Shown here: in pieces, positions 34,546-42,284 of the stretch
Position numbering within the stretch: the first letter of the stretch is position 1
How the letters are laid out: the number at the start of each line of letters is the position of its first letter
IMG/VR virus record: IMGVR_UViG_3300034198_017445
Coordinates: 1 to 64,000 of that record
DNA: 64,000 bases
DNA from: a virus
Reading direction: 5' to 3' (one strand)
Program-made: the position numbers and the translations under genes
The notes under the pieces: generated by a model
Told to the model about the DNA's origin: nothing
Database searches by the model: none
What the model saw: the letters and a program-made list of their open reading frames with translations, nothing else

Positions 34546-34624
34546 TTGAGACTGTTTTTGTTTTGGCTCGGCTTAGTAGGTGTGCTGAAAGTTTCCGTGT
34601 TCAAGTTTCCCAAGGGGTTACGAA
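34546..34624 (+). promoter_or_regulatory. GAGAC-box leader, copy 2
   Basis: Nearly identical to copy 1 (CAAAGTTGAGACTG and GCTCGGCTTAGTAGGTG shared); distance to the ATG is 79 bases. Confidence 0.5.
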
Positions 34625-35527
34625 ATGACCAATTTTTCCGACAGGATCAAAGCTGCTACAACCGGTTGCAGGCTTTCAATCGGTTCGATGAGTGTTCGCA
34701 AGAAAATCACCGCTACCCAGCAGGCGAAGATTGCATCTTTATTTGATGCTGAGTTGGCTTCCGTCGATGGTGGTCGCAAGATCATCAATCGTAAGTTGAA
34801 GCCCGTAGCTGAGATGTTTCGGATTCTTCGCGAGGTGCGTTCGACTTGGTTTGCCTATTCGATTCCTTACGAGCCAGGGGTGCGGTTGATTCGCGTCGAT
34901 CGGGTCGAATGGATCAGCGAGACGGTTGCGAAGGCTGCTGAGGAATTGGAAGTTGCCAAGAATGAATTGCATGCTCGTTGGGATGAAGTGATCGAGGATG
35001 CTCGGACACGGCTGGGCGACCTGTTTGTCGAGTCGGATTACCAATTCGATGTTCGGGACATGGTTGGGATTGCGGTATCGTTCCCTGCGATCGAACCGGA
35101 CGGACGGGTCGCTGCCCTGGCACCAGAGGTTTTTGCTGCGGAGCGTGCTCGGATTGCAGCCAAGATGGAAGAAGCGGCTGTAACTGCGGAGGCTGCTTTG
35201 CAGGCTCAGTTGCTCGAAATGGTTTCGTCTCTCGAAACGCGGCTGGTCGACGGTGAGTCCGAGGACGGCAAGAAGCGGGTGATCCGCCAGGGGGCTGTCG
35301 ATGAAATCGTCGAGTTCGCCAATCGGTTTCGCGCTACGGCAATCAACAGCGATGCCCAACTGGACGAAATCGTGGAGCGTGCTAAGGCTTTGGCTTCCGG
35401 CGTGGACTTGTCGGCTGTCCGAAAGGATGCAGTCGCGAAGAAATCGCTTTCGGAATCGTTCGGCGACATCCGTAAAAACCTTGAGAATTACGTCGAAGTG
35501 AAAAAGGAAAGAAAATTCGACCTGTAG
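34625..35527 (+). CDS. Helical protein, possible DUF3150-type ATPase partner
   Basis: 300 residues, nearly all alpha-helix with coiled-coil stretches (residues about 95-125 and 165-200). In several phages a protein of this size and style (DUF3150) accompanies a CobS/MoxR-type AAA+ ATPase; here it follows the Ycf46-like ATPase. The family match is from memory and general character, not from a fixed motif. Preceded by its own GAGAC-box leader. Confidence 0.45.
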   Translation: MTNFSDRIKAATTGCRLSIGSMSVRKKITATQQAKIASLFDAELASVDGGRKIINRKLKPVAEMFRILREVRSTWFAYSIPYEPGVRLIRVDRVEWISETVAKAAEELEVAKNELHARWDEVIEDARTRLGDLFVESDYQFDVRDMVGIAVSFPAIEPDGRVAALAPEVFAAERARIAAKMEEAAVTAEAALQAQLLEMVSSLETRLVDGESEDGKKRVIRQGAVDEIVEFANRFRATAINSDAQLDEIVERAKALASGVDLSAVRKDAVAKKSLSESFGDIRKNLENYVEVKKERKFDL

Positions 35528-35528
35528 T

Positions 35529-35609
35529 CGCGCCCTGTTTTGGCCTGAAAACCGCCATGGTTAGTAAGGCCGAGTGGCTGGTTCGAAGTTCTCTCTGAAA
35601 GTTAAGAAA
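35529..35609 (+). promoter_or_regulatory. CGCGCCCTG leader, copy 1
   Basis: CGCGCCCTG begins 81 bases before the ATG at 35610. Two other copies lie 79 bases before starts at 52939 and 54532. A GGCCT/AGGCC hairpin spans most of this leader. The fixed distance suggests a promoter or a structured 5' UTR. Confidence 0.5.
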
Positions 35610-35864
35610 ATGGTCGCTGCTACAAAGGTTTCTGAAATCGTCTCAGGTGTCAAGGTTGTGATCCAAACCGCAGACGGGTTGTGGTTGTCGCTCAAAAAGG
35701 ACGTTGACGTTTCCGACTTCGCTCGATCGCACGGCGACTTGCCTGTCGAGGTTGCTGACTTCGATCCTCAGTTCGTGGCTTACAAATGCCCAGCGTTGCA
35801 GGCTCGCGTTGCTGCGATCTCGCACTGGATGGACATCGACGCTGCTCAGCACGGGGCTGATTAG
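35610..35864 (+). CDS. Small hypothetical protein
   Basis: 84 residues from the ATG at 35610. A GTG at 35574 would add 12 residues, but the distance from the CGCGCCCTG box matches the other two leaders only if the ATG is used. Mixed alpha/beta with QTADGLWLSLKKDVDVSDF and a C-terminal amphipathic helix. Not recognised. Confidence 0.5.
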   Translation: MVAATKVSEIVSGVKVVIQTADGLWLSLKKDVDVSDFARSHGDLPVEVADFDPQFVAYKCPALQARVAAISHWMDIDAAQHGAD

Positions 35865-35926
35865 CTTTTCCTGGTGGCTTGTGGCGCTGCTGTCCTGGTG
35901 GTCAGCGGCGCTTTTGGAGTGTGGTT

Positions 35927-36442
35927 ATGTCGAGTGAAGTTAAATCGAACGTAAGTCTTTCGTTTGTTGTGGATAAGTTCTCTTGGCATTCTTCTGATCG
36001 CGTTTGCGATCGGTACGGTTCGTTTGGTGTCGAAAGCGACGTTACTTTTAAGTTGCTTTCCGATCGATTTGAAAGGAAGCGAGTCAAGGTTGTTGCCAAG
36101 GTTCTTGAGGTCAAGCCGTGCGAGCACATTGGCGACTTGTTTCACGGGTTCTTTCACACTGTTCCCGAAGTTGGCGAGGTCGCTACGCTCGGGATCGGTT
36201 CGCTTATTGTTTGTTCGGATGGTGACTATCATTTTGTTCGCATCAAACCAGAAGACTCTCGGTCAGAATTCTGGCTTGATCCGATGTTGCTGTATCGTCT
36301 CTGTCATCAGCGAGTTGAGATCACGATCGAGGAAACCGACGAAGCTGATTTGCTATATCCGTTCTGGTTTATTGATGGCAGCAAACAGGAATGTCCTGCT
36401 TGGATCAAGCGTCTCTTGAAAAAGAAAGAAGGTGATGCGTGA
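35927..36442 (+). CDS. Hypothetical beta-rich protein
   Basis: 171 residues from the ATG at 35927 with GGAG upstream. Alternating strands in the first two thirds (VTFKLLSDRF, VKVVAKVLEV), a helical basic end. Overlaps the next start by four bases. No family recognised. Confidence 0.55.
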   Translation: MSSEVKSNVSLSFVVDKFSWHSSDRVCDRYGSFGVESDVTFKLLSDRFERKRVKVVAKVLEVKPCEHIGDLFHGFFHTVPEVGEVATLGIGSLIVCSDGDYHFVRIKPEDSRSEFWLDPMLLYRLCHQRVEITIEETDEADLLYPFWFIDGSKQECPAWIKRLLKKKEGDA

Positions 36443-36768
36443 ACACAAGGGAGAAGATTCTGTACCTGCGAGATTGTGCTATCGAGTTGAGAGCGATCAG
36501 TGCAAAGCTCGATGCAATGCAGGGAGGTCTGGCAAAGAATTGCGGTGATGATTCTCTGCTTGCGAAGGACATCGAGAAGTTCGATGATGCGGTTGATGAA
36601 ATCGATGACCTGATGGTTGCTGTCGAAGAATCAAAGGAGCGTTACGAGGACGAGATAGCGGAGGACGAGCACGATTGTCGTATGACCGACGATCCGATCT
36701 ATCGAGATGCATGGGTCAAGTCGCAAAAGGAAAAGGAAATCGCAGAGCATGGCATCAACGAAGATTGA
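36439..36768 (+). CDS. Small acidic helical protein
   Basis: 109 residues from a GTG (GTGA overlap with the preceding stop). Almost entirely helical and acidic, with DDAVDEIDDLMVAVEES as a coiled-coil core. Small acidic helical proteins are common phage host-takeover factors, but nothing specific can be said. Confidence 0.5.
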   Translation: MNTREKILYLRDCAIELRAISAKLDAMQGGLAKNCGDDSLLAKDIEKFDDAVDEIDDLMVAVEESKERYEDEIAEDEHDCRMTDDPIYRDAWVKSQKEKEIAEHGINED

Positions 36769-37186
36769 AAGCGGAAAGTTTCCGCACATCGAAGGCGTCT
36801 CAAATTGCCCGTTCTGCGGTAGCGATCGGATTGTTTTGCTGGTTCGCCAGGAACGGCTAGCGATCGTTGAGCCTGGGGAGGATTCGGACGTTGATCTTCA
36901 CTGGGGTGAGTGCATTAACTGCGAGGCTCGTGGTCCGTTGGTTGGGTCGTGTGACGTTGCAAAGAAGGCTTGGAACGATCGAGCTGTTGATAGGGCAAGA
37001 ATTCAGGCGATGCACGAGGCGATCGCTATGGTGTACTTCGCTGACGATAGCGACTATCTTCCGGCGTTCTATTCGATCGTTTGTTTGCTTGGTGGTGATG
37101 AGGCGAAGGATTTGCTTGTTGCAAATCCAAAAGAGGCGTATCACAAATACGATCCAGAAAAAAAGGTGAGTGATGGGCATGGCTGA
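36749..37186 (+). CDS. Lar-like zinc-ribbon protein (restriction alleviation family)
   Basis: 145 residues from the ATG at 36749. The pattern CPFCGSD, then CINCEARGP, then AKKAWNDRA is that of the Lar/restriction-alleviation zinc ribbon (CPFCG..C..CGA.GP....A...WN.R). Some family members modulate host type I restriction. The C-terminal 70 residues are an extra helical domain. Overlaps both neighbours. Confidence 0.75.
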   Translation: MASTKIESGKFPHIEGVSNCPFCGSDRIVLLVRQERLAIVEPGEDSDVDLHWGECINCEARGPLVGSCDVAKKAWNDRAVDRARIQAMHEAIAMVYFADDSDYLPAFYSIVCLLGGDEAKDLLVANPKEAYHKYDPEKKVSDGHG

Positions 37187-37460
37187 GGTAAATGAAACCA
37201 AACCGGTCGACGGTGAGATCGAAGCAATCAAAAAGCAGTCGGCTGCTCGTATGGCATTGATTGAAGCGATTCAGAAAAAAGGGAGTTACTGGGAAGCTCT
37301 AGCTACAAGCGAAGCGATCGCGTTTGCCAGAAATCCTGACGACAAAGACGCAAGGGATAGGGCGCAGCGAACAATTCTTCGCGCTGATACTTCCGAGAAG
37401 CTAGCCAAGGAAATCATCGAGTTGGTCTACAAGCACTGGGCCATCAAGGGGGCGTCGTGA
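37179..37460 (+). CDS. Small helical hypothetical protein
   Basis: 93 residues from the ATG at 37179, chosen because AGGTGAG lies eight bases upstream; ATG at 37173 is also possible. Helical, charged, with AIKKQSAARMALIEAIQKKG. Overlaps the next GTG by four bases. Confidence 0.5.
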   Translation: MAEVNETKPVDGEIEAIKKQSAARMALIEAIQKKGSYWEALATSEAIAFARNPDDKDARDRAQRTILRADTSEKLAKEIIELVYKHWAIKGAS

Positions 37461-37768
37461 GCAAGTTCAAAGAGGCTGAGTTCGATCCTCCTGTTGCTGC
37501 GTACTACGCTTCCAAAGGTATAACTCCGGTCAAGTTTCTGGTTTGCCAAAAGCCGAACGGCGTTGTTGTCTGTGCGATAGTCACTGACGATCCAAGCGGC
37601 GAGAATGATGCTGTCGAACGGTGCGTTAGCGTATCGGCGTCGCAGTTCGGTGTTCGTCGGATGCCTACTCGAAACGAGGTCATGAGTGCCGTGGCTGCGG
37701 TCGGTTGGGAATGGTCAAAGTGTAGCGCGATCGAGGGTAATAACGTGGTTACCGTTTATCAGTCGTGA
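37457..37768 (+). CDS. Hypothetical protein
   Basis: 103 residues from a GTG (GTGA overlap). Alpha/beta with NGVVVCAIVTDD and a C-terminal beta hairpin. Not recognised. Confidence 0.5.
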   Translation: MSKFKEAEFDPPVAAYYASKGITPVKFLVCQKPNGVVVCAIVTDDPSGENDAVERCVSVSASQFGVRRMPTRNEVMSAVAAVGWEWSKCSAIEGNNVVTVYQS

Positions 37769-37803
37769 TGGGTGTTTTTATTATGGACGATAGGAGGTCG
37801 ATG

Positions 37804-38010
37804 ATGCATCAAGGTCGAAGTTCAAACGCGCAGCTTGCGTTGTGTGCTCTGCTTGCGAGCGAGATGAATCGGATGCAGGTTCCGGTTGAGCATGTTGTTG
37901 ATTCAACGCGTGGTCAGCCAATCAAATCGATTCATGCTGACGAGCGTGCGCGTCGCAAGGCTCGAAAGAAGTTAGCAAACAAATCCCGCAAGCGAAACCG
38001 AAAGGGGTAG
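37804..38010 (+). CDS. Small basic protein
   Basis: 68 residues from the ATG at 37804, which has a perfect AGGAGGT site six bases upstream; upstream in-frame ATGs lack one. The C-terminal 20 residues are strongly basic (RARRKARKKLANKSRKRNR), suggesting nucleic-acid binding. Confidence 0.55.
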   Translation: MHQGRSSNAQLALCALLASEMNRMQVPVEHVVDSTRGQPIKSIHADERARRKARKKLANKSRKRNRKG

Positions 38011-38018
38011 GTGGTTCT

Positions 38019-38312
38019 ATGGCTGGTCTTTTCATCAACGAAATTATCAGGATGCTTTCGCCGTGGTATCGGCTTGAGTTCCGCAATCTGGAAACCGACT
38101 ATGTTTTTGTACGGTTGCTCGGAGAGGACATGCAGGTCGCAAAACTAAATGACCGTTTTCTCGTTCGCAGCGTATCTCCAAATCTTTTGATGTACGAGGA
38201 AAAGACGTACAACGCCCACCGCATCGAAAAGATCCTGAACGGCTGGGTTCGAAACGATGCTGGCGATCTTGTTCATCCAGATAATGAGGCTCAGTCATGC
38301 CCGGAAATATAA
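38019..38312 (+). CDS. Small hypothetical protein
   Basis: 97 residues; beta-rich with two aromatic strands and VFVRLLGEDMQVAKL. A GGGGTAGGTGG site precedes the ATG. Overlaps the next start by 16 bases. Not recognised. Confidence 0.5.
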   Translation: MAGLFINEIIRMLSPWYRLEFRNLETDYVFVRLLGEDMQVAKLNDRFLVRSVSPNLLMYEEKTYNAHRIEKILNGWVRNDAGDLVHPDNEAQSCPEI

Positions 38313-38554
38313 GCAAAAGTCTTGAGCAGCGAGTGTTCGAGGCTTTCAAAACCGAGGATGCTCTTGTGCTTTCATTTAAAGAAGTCATCTCTCTGATGCG
38401 TGATGACGCTTTTGCTACTCGCGTGACGGCTGTGGCTGCGGAGGAGGCTGGAGTTGAGCATGATGGACATGATGCGGTCGAGGGGTATCGCGGTGGTGAA
38501 ACGTGGTCGGAGTTCAAGCGTCGTCTAAAACGAGTAGCGAAGGGCAAGTCATGA
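38297..38554 (+). CDS. Small helical hypothetical protein
   Basis: 85 residues with helical character and a basic C-terminus (EFKRRLKRVAKGKS). Overlaps both neighbours. Not recognised. Confidence 0.5.
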   Translation: MPGNISKSLEQRVFEAFKTEDALVLSFKEVISLMRDDAFATRVTAVAAEEAGVEHDGHDAVEGYRGGETWSEFKRRLKRVAKGKS

Positions 38555-38970
38555 AAGCATTAACAATTTCGCAGCCATACGCATCTCTGATCGCATCCGG
38601 CGAGAAGTGGGTCGAGAACCGAACGTGGCAGACCAGCTATCGCGGTGAGTTGGCAATCCATGCTGGGCTGGGGAGTCGGTACTTGAAGAAGGAGCAGCTT
38701 GCTGATTACCCGACCGGATGCGTGATTGCAATCGCTCGGCTGGTCGCTTGTGTGTCGGCTGCTTCAATCTCGATTCAAGGACACGACAGGAAGTTAGGTT
38801 CTGTTGTGATTCCAGGGTCCAAAGTGACGTGGCTTGAAGCCTTAACGCACAAGCATGCAGAAGGTCCATGGTGTTGGATCCTGGAGGACGTTCGAACGAT
38901 CGATCCAGTTCAAGTCAGGGGTGCTCAGCAGCTTTGGGAGTTCGACTACAAGAGTGAGGTGGTGAAGTGA
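38551..38970 (+). CDS. ASCH domain protein
   Basis: 139 residues from the ATG at 38551 (ATGA overlap). It opens with the family hallmark MKALTISQPYASLIASGEKWVENRTW, then YRGELAIHAG; GAIAIARLV-like strands and WCWILEDVR follow, as in ASCH barrels of the PUA superfamily. These bind RNA or hydrolyse modified nucleosides such as N4-acetylcytidine. Widespread in phages as an accessory gene. The exact substrate here is not clear. Confidence 0.9.
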   Translation: MKALTISQPYASLIASGEKWVENRTWQTSYRGELAIHAGLGSRYLKKEQLADYPTGCVIAIARLVACVSAASISIQGHDRKLGSVVIPGSKVTWLEALTHKHAEGPWCWILEDVRTIDPVQVRGAQQLWEFDYKSEVVK

Positions 38971-39659
38971 CGCATTCGAGACGGGCGTTCATGGCTCGGG
39001 CTGTCGTAGCTGGCGCGGCAACGTTATACGCTCCGACCGTCTTGCTGCGAGAGAGCATCGATCGTGAGGCGATCCTTCGATCGTTTTGCGTGCGGGAGTA
39101 TTGCTGTCGATACGACATTGCTGATCCGTTTTCTCAGGGTGCTTGGACCTACGCGACCGATGCGAGATGGATCGTTCGTGCTGAGTTGGTGTCCATGGTC
39201 GACGACGGCGAGCCGAAGCGAAGACCAAACGCGGAGTTGATTTGCAGTGGGCTGTGGGACGACAGCGCGGTAATGCGAGAGTTCTGCATGCCTGCTCTCG
39301 ATCATCTTGTGGAGGGGTACGAAGATTGTCCTGTATGCAAGGGGCGGCGCATTGATGTGCGCGATAACTGGACTGCCTACACTGGCGATCTTGATTTCGA
39401 TCCTGATGACGGAACCATTGCTGACCGATCGTGTGCTTGGTGCTGGGATCCGGTAAAGAAAAAAACTAAGAGCAAGATCAAAAGTTGCGTCATGTTTGGC
39501 GATAAGGTTTTTGGTGCCAATCGCCTAGCCAACATTCTTTCGATTCCGGACGTGCGCATCGCGGAAGTTTCGCGAAAGGGTGCGTTCGAGGATTCAGGTC
39601 TTATTCAGTTCGAAGGTTCTGGTTTCAGCGGATTTATGACTGGAATGAAGTATGAGTGA
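38967..39659 (+). CDS. Zinc-ribbon protein with Tat-like signal sequence
   Basis: 230 residues from a GTG (GTGA overlap). Residues 4-26, SRRAFMARAVV followed by a hydrophobic Ala/Val stretch, look like a twin-arginine signal. A later CPVCKGRRID and SCAWCWDP form a zinc-binding pair. Tat export of folded metal proteins is known in bacteria but rare in phage genes. The mature part is not recognised. Alternatively the N-terminus is only a membrane anchor. Confidence 0.5.
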   Translation: MTHSRRAFMARAVVAGAATLYAPTVLLRESIDREAILRSFCVREYCCRYDIADPFSQGAWTYATDARWIVRAELVSMVDDGEPKRRPNAELICSGLWDDSAVMREFCMPALDHLVEGYEDCPVCKGRRIDVRDNWTAYTGDLDFDPDDGTIADRSCAWCWDPVKKKTKSKIKSCVMFGDKVFGANRLANILSIPDVRIAEVSRKGAFEDSGLIQFEGSGFSGFMTGMKYE

Positions 39660-40029
39660 AGCACACGAAAGAAGATGCTTTGACTGCGGAAACGTCACGC
39701 AGCATTCGAGCAGCATTGTGCCTGGGGTGCTCTGCAAGAAGTGCGGAAGTCAGGATACGCGACGGGTCAAGGAGGCTTCTAGTCCATCGCGCAACTATCT
39801 CAATGATCCGAAGTTCGAGAAACGAATGATTCTGTTTTTTTATTGGGCGATGTGTTGGCATCGGCAGTCTGGAGGATATCTTGCTTCCGATACGTCGCTG
39901 ATGTTGATGCACGTCACGGCGTATATTGTCGAGATGGCTGCGAACCATCCAGAGATGAAATGTTTTTTGCCCGAAGAAAACGAGGGACCGATGAGTCATC
40001 AAGCACAACCGGTTCCTCCGTCCGTTTAG
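39652..40029 (+). CDS. Zinc-ribbon protein
   Basis: 125 residues, starting inside the end of the previous gene. CFDCGN and LCKKCGS form a four-Cys zinc ribbon at residues 9-33. The rest is helical with many aromatic residues (FFYWAMCWHR). Possibly DNA- or RNA-binding. Not otherwise recognised. Confidence 0.55.
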   Translation: MSEAHERRCFDCGNVTQHSSSIVPGVLCKKCGSQDTRRVKEASSPSRNYLNDPKFEKRMILFFYWAMCWHRQSGGYLASDTSLMLMHVTAYIVEMAANHPEMKCFLPEENEGPMSHQAQPVPPSV

Positions 40030-40066
40030 CGATCGGTACAACCGATCCGAAAGAAAGAGGCTTGAA

Positions 40067-40375
40067 GTGAAGACTACTATTTTGATTGGCGTGTTGTTGG
40101 CAGCGGTTCGGATTTGGCTTGGGTTTAACATCGAGCCTGAATCGTTTCGCTGGGACCAAGTCTTCAAGGACGCGGCGCACTTGTTCATGGGTGGTCTTGC
40201 TGTCGCGTGGTGGTTCAATAGGTATGAGCTGACCGACGAAGACTGGGACGATACCGAGGACAACAGTGCTCTGTTTGAGGCGCTGACGTGGTGTCTTTTG
40301 CAACCGTGGCAATGGTGGTTGTTTTGGTCGCTTAACGCGATTGAGGTTGCTGTCGCTGTCCTGAGTCGAATCTAG
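40067..40375 (+). CDS. Small membrane protein
   Basis: 102 residues from a GTG with AAAGAGG upstream. Two or three hydrophobic spans: residues 3-18, 36-50 and a Trp-rich C-terminal span (QPWQWWLFWSLNAIEVAVAV), separated by an acidic loop DEDWDDTED. Its stop codon overlaps the first element of the pseudoknot array. Function unknown. Confidence 0.55.
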   Translation: MKTTILIGVLLAAVRIWLGFNIEPESFRWDQVFKDAAHLFMGGLAVAWWFNRYELTDEDWDDTEDNSALFEALTWCLLQPWQWWLFWSLNAIEVAVAVLSRI

Positions 40376-40675
40376 CTTGCTCAGCGGCTTTGTTGCGGAG
40401 ATGGGTCGGTTACGCATGCCTGCTCGGAGGCGTTGTTTCTGAGGCGATAGACGCGCGTTCGCTTCGTGCCTGTCCTGAGGCTTTGTATCTGGAATAGAAG
40501 CCGCTAGTGAACCTGCCTGGAGGTTTTGTTTCCTTGACGGAATTGAGTCTGGCTTATTGCCTATCAAGCGGCGTAATTGCTTGGAGTGCGATCCATTTGA
40601 GCCTGCCATGAGGCTTTGTTTCGTGGACAGGAATTCAGCATGATACAATGCCTGCCTAGCGGCTTTGTTGCTGGG
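40375..40675 (+). CRISPR. CRISPR-like pseudoknot-repeat array 1 (7 units)
   Basis: Seven 26-nt units starting at 40375, 40418, 40468, 40511, 40559, 40601 and 40650. Each fits NNN-TG-(6 nt)-NNN'-DTYGTW-(6 nt'), an H-type pseudoknot: a 3-bp stem (GCC/GGC, or ACC/GGT in unit 4) and a 6-bp stem that differs between copies while remaining paired (for example TCAAGC/GCTTGG, CCATGA/TCGTGG, CCTAGC/GCTGGG). Unique spacers are 17, 24, 17, 22, 16 and 23 nt. No cas gene is adjacent; a similar array lies beside the Cas12-like gene 18 kb away. It ends 33 bases before a metallopeptidase gene. Confidence 0.7.
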
Positions 40676-40708
40676 ATCATTCGAATCTAATACCAAGCGA
40701 GGCAGGTA

Positions 40709-41272
40709 ATGGCACGAGTAATTCGTTGGCGGTTTACGAAGGAGGCTGGTACCAATGGATCCAGTTTTAAGGCCGATGCCATAACCCAGGTGATGATCCC
40801 TCGGTTCCTGCGGTACTGGGATGTGGATTTCCAGCAGTTGACAACGATGGCAGGAACGCCACACGTCACGTTTCGGCTGACGACTCGGACGGTCAGTACG
40901 ATGTGGACGAACGGTCCGGTGATCCATATAAACGCCAAGTTCAAATGGGGCACTTCGCTCGCGGCGCGTGAGCAAATGGGACTGTGCCTATGTCATGAGG
41001 TTGGTCACTGGTTGTCGCCATCGAATCCGATTCACGCTGCCAGTGTTGGAAACGTCATGTTCGCTCAGGTTGGCGATCCGTACCTAAATTGGACGCTGGT
41101 CGACATGAAGTGGTTTGGCATGCTTCCGTGGCGATCCACCTTACGTCCGTGGCACGAGAAAACGCACTGGTATCCCTTACCAAAGGTTGCAATGGGGCTG
41201 TCGGGGCATGAAGATCACGAGATTCTGGAGCCTATCGTGCTTGGTTGCGGTAAGAATCATCGAAAAAATTGA
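40709..41272 (+). CDS. HExxH zinc metallopeptidase-like protein
   Basis: 187 residues. CHEVGHWLSPSNPIHAAS holds a HExxH zinc motif with another His nine residues after the second zinc His. The preceding strand (GPVIHINAKFKW) matches the edge strand of zincin folds. GGCAGGTA precedes the ATG. It is directly downstream of array 1. It may be a host-targeted protease or a virion-associated peptidase; no signal peptide is visible. A Glu in the HExxH supports catalytic activity. Confidence 0.7.
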   Translation: MARVIRWRFTKEAGTNGSSFKADAITQVMIPRFLRYWDVDFQQLTTMAGTPHVTFRLTTRTVSTMWTNGPVIHINAKFKWGTSLAAREQMGLCLCHEVGHWLSPSNPIHAASVGNVMFAQVGDPYLNWTLVDMKWFGMLPWRSTLRPWHEKTHWYPLPKVAMGLSGHEDHEILEPIVLGCGKNHRKN

Positions 41273-41339
41273 GACGTTTTGGCGTTCGTCTCGGCTTAGT
41301 ATGTGTGCTTGGTTCTGCTCTTACTTTTGGAGTTTCAAA
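41269..41339 (+). promoter_or_regulatory. GAGAC-box leader, copy 3
   Basis: TTGAGACG-TTTTGGCGTT-CGTCTC forms a hairpin, followed by GGCTTAGTATGTG; 71 bases from box to the GTG at 41340. It overlaps the last bases of the metallopeptidase gene. Confidence 0.55.
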
Positions 41340-41756
41340 GTGTCTCACGTTGCTACTGTCGATGTTGTCATCAAGGATCTGGATTGTCTTCAAAAGGCAG
41401 CGGAATCGCTTGGTCTTGTGTTCAATCGGGACGCGAAGACGTTCTACTCGTATCAGTCTGGGCTGACCTGCGATCACTCGCTGTCGGTCAAGGAAAAGCA
41501 AGCGAACCCGAATCGCCGACCGTATGAGATCGGAGTCGTGAAGGGAGAGGGTGGTTACTCCCTCCAATTCGATCCGTTCAACCATGGCTATGGCTTGTGT
41601 CCCTACATCGAGTCGGAACCTGCAAAGGGCGACGCTGGAAAACTGGTACAGGCTTACGCTCTGGAGGTTGCCAAGAAGCAGGCTCGGATGCAGGGTTTTT
41701 TGGTTCGCGAGGTTCGCGCTGCAAACGGTGCGGTGACATTGACGCTGTCGCGATAG
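41340..41756 (+). CDS. DUF1257 (Ycf35-like) protein
   Basis: 138 residues from the GTG at 41340 with GGAG seven bases upstream; the frame is open further back, but that part overlaps the previous gene. The start VSHVATVDVVIKDLDCLQKAAESLG matches DUF1257 (SHF.TV.T.IKD...L..AL..LG), a family shared by phages, cyanobacteria and plastids (Ycf35). The next gene is DUF2997, its usual partner. Function unknown. Confidence 0.85.
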   Translation: MSHVATVDVVIKDLDCLQKAAESLGLVFNRDAKTFYSYQSGLTCDHSLSVKEKQANPNRRPYEIGVVKGEGGYSLQFDPFNHGYGLCPYIESEPAKGDAGKLVQAYALEVAKKQARMQGFLVREVRAANGAVTLTLSR

Positions 41757-41811
41757 TTTCGCGGCGGTTGGTTTGGTTGGTTTCTGTCGGCATCAAATTG
41801 GAAATAAAATC

Positions 41812-42006
41812 ATGAGCGAACAAATCAAGATCGAGATAAGTCCTGTAGGCGCGGTGAAGGTGTCGGTTCAGGGCGTTGCTGGTTCCGGTTGCAAAGATCT
41901 AACCAAAGCGATTGAGGCGTCTCTGGGGGTCGTGACTGAGGACACAAAAACGGGGGAATTTTACCAGACGGCAAAGGCTGGTCAGGTGGTTACCCAAGGA
42001 GGGTAG
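41812..42006 (+). CDS. DUF2997 protein
   Basis: 64 residues from the ATG at 41812. IKIEISPVGAVKVSVQGVAGSGCKDLT then IEASLGVV matches DUF2997 (I.i.I.pdG.v...v.G..G..C...t..le..lG). Genes for DUF2997 and DUF1257 are usually adjacent and may act together. Function unknown. Confidence 0.85.
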   Translation: MSEQIKIEISPVGAVKVSVQGVAGSGCKDLTKAIEASLGVVTEDTKTGEFYQTAKAGQVVTQGG

Positions 42007-42007
42007 T

Positions 42008-42271
42008 GTGGCTGGAGATCAGTTTCGGGGTGATCACTATTTTGAGGTCTATGCGCGTCGAAACATCGGGGGCGTGCGTAGCTCTGTGACCTGGGTTGTT
42101 AAGGTCCGGTCCATGGCGAGGTTCCAGGCTCATTGCCGGTGCTATCGTGATTCCGAGAAAATGCTGGAGCACTCTCCTGGCTGGCTTTTGGTCGTCACTG
42201 AAATTAATGAGACGACTTTCGATCGCATGCGGCTATTAGGATATGGTCGCGAGTTTGAGTTCGTCGGTTAA
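42008..42271 (+). CDS. Small hypothetical protein
   Basis: 87 residues from a GTG right after the previous stop, with GGAGG overlapping that stop. Alpha/beta; no motif recognised beyond a Cys pair CRCY. Confidence 0.5.
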   Translation: MAGDQFRGDHYFEVYARRNIGGVRSSVTWVVKVRSMARFQAHCRCYRDSEKMLEHSPGWLLVVTEINETTFDRMRLLGYGREFEFVG

Positions 42272-42284
42272 CGGGAGCTGTGCT

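Noticed and set aside
39914-40975. 353-residue ORF on the minus strand across array 1
   Set aside because: It is antisense to two real genes and the array, has low-complexity basic composition and no ribosome-binding site; the open frame follows from codon bias on the other strand.
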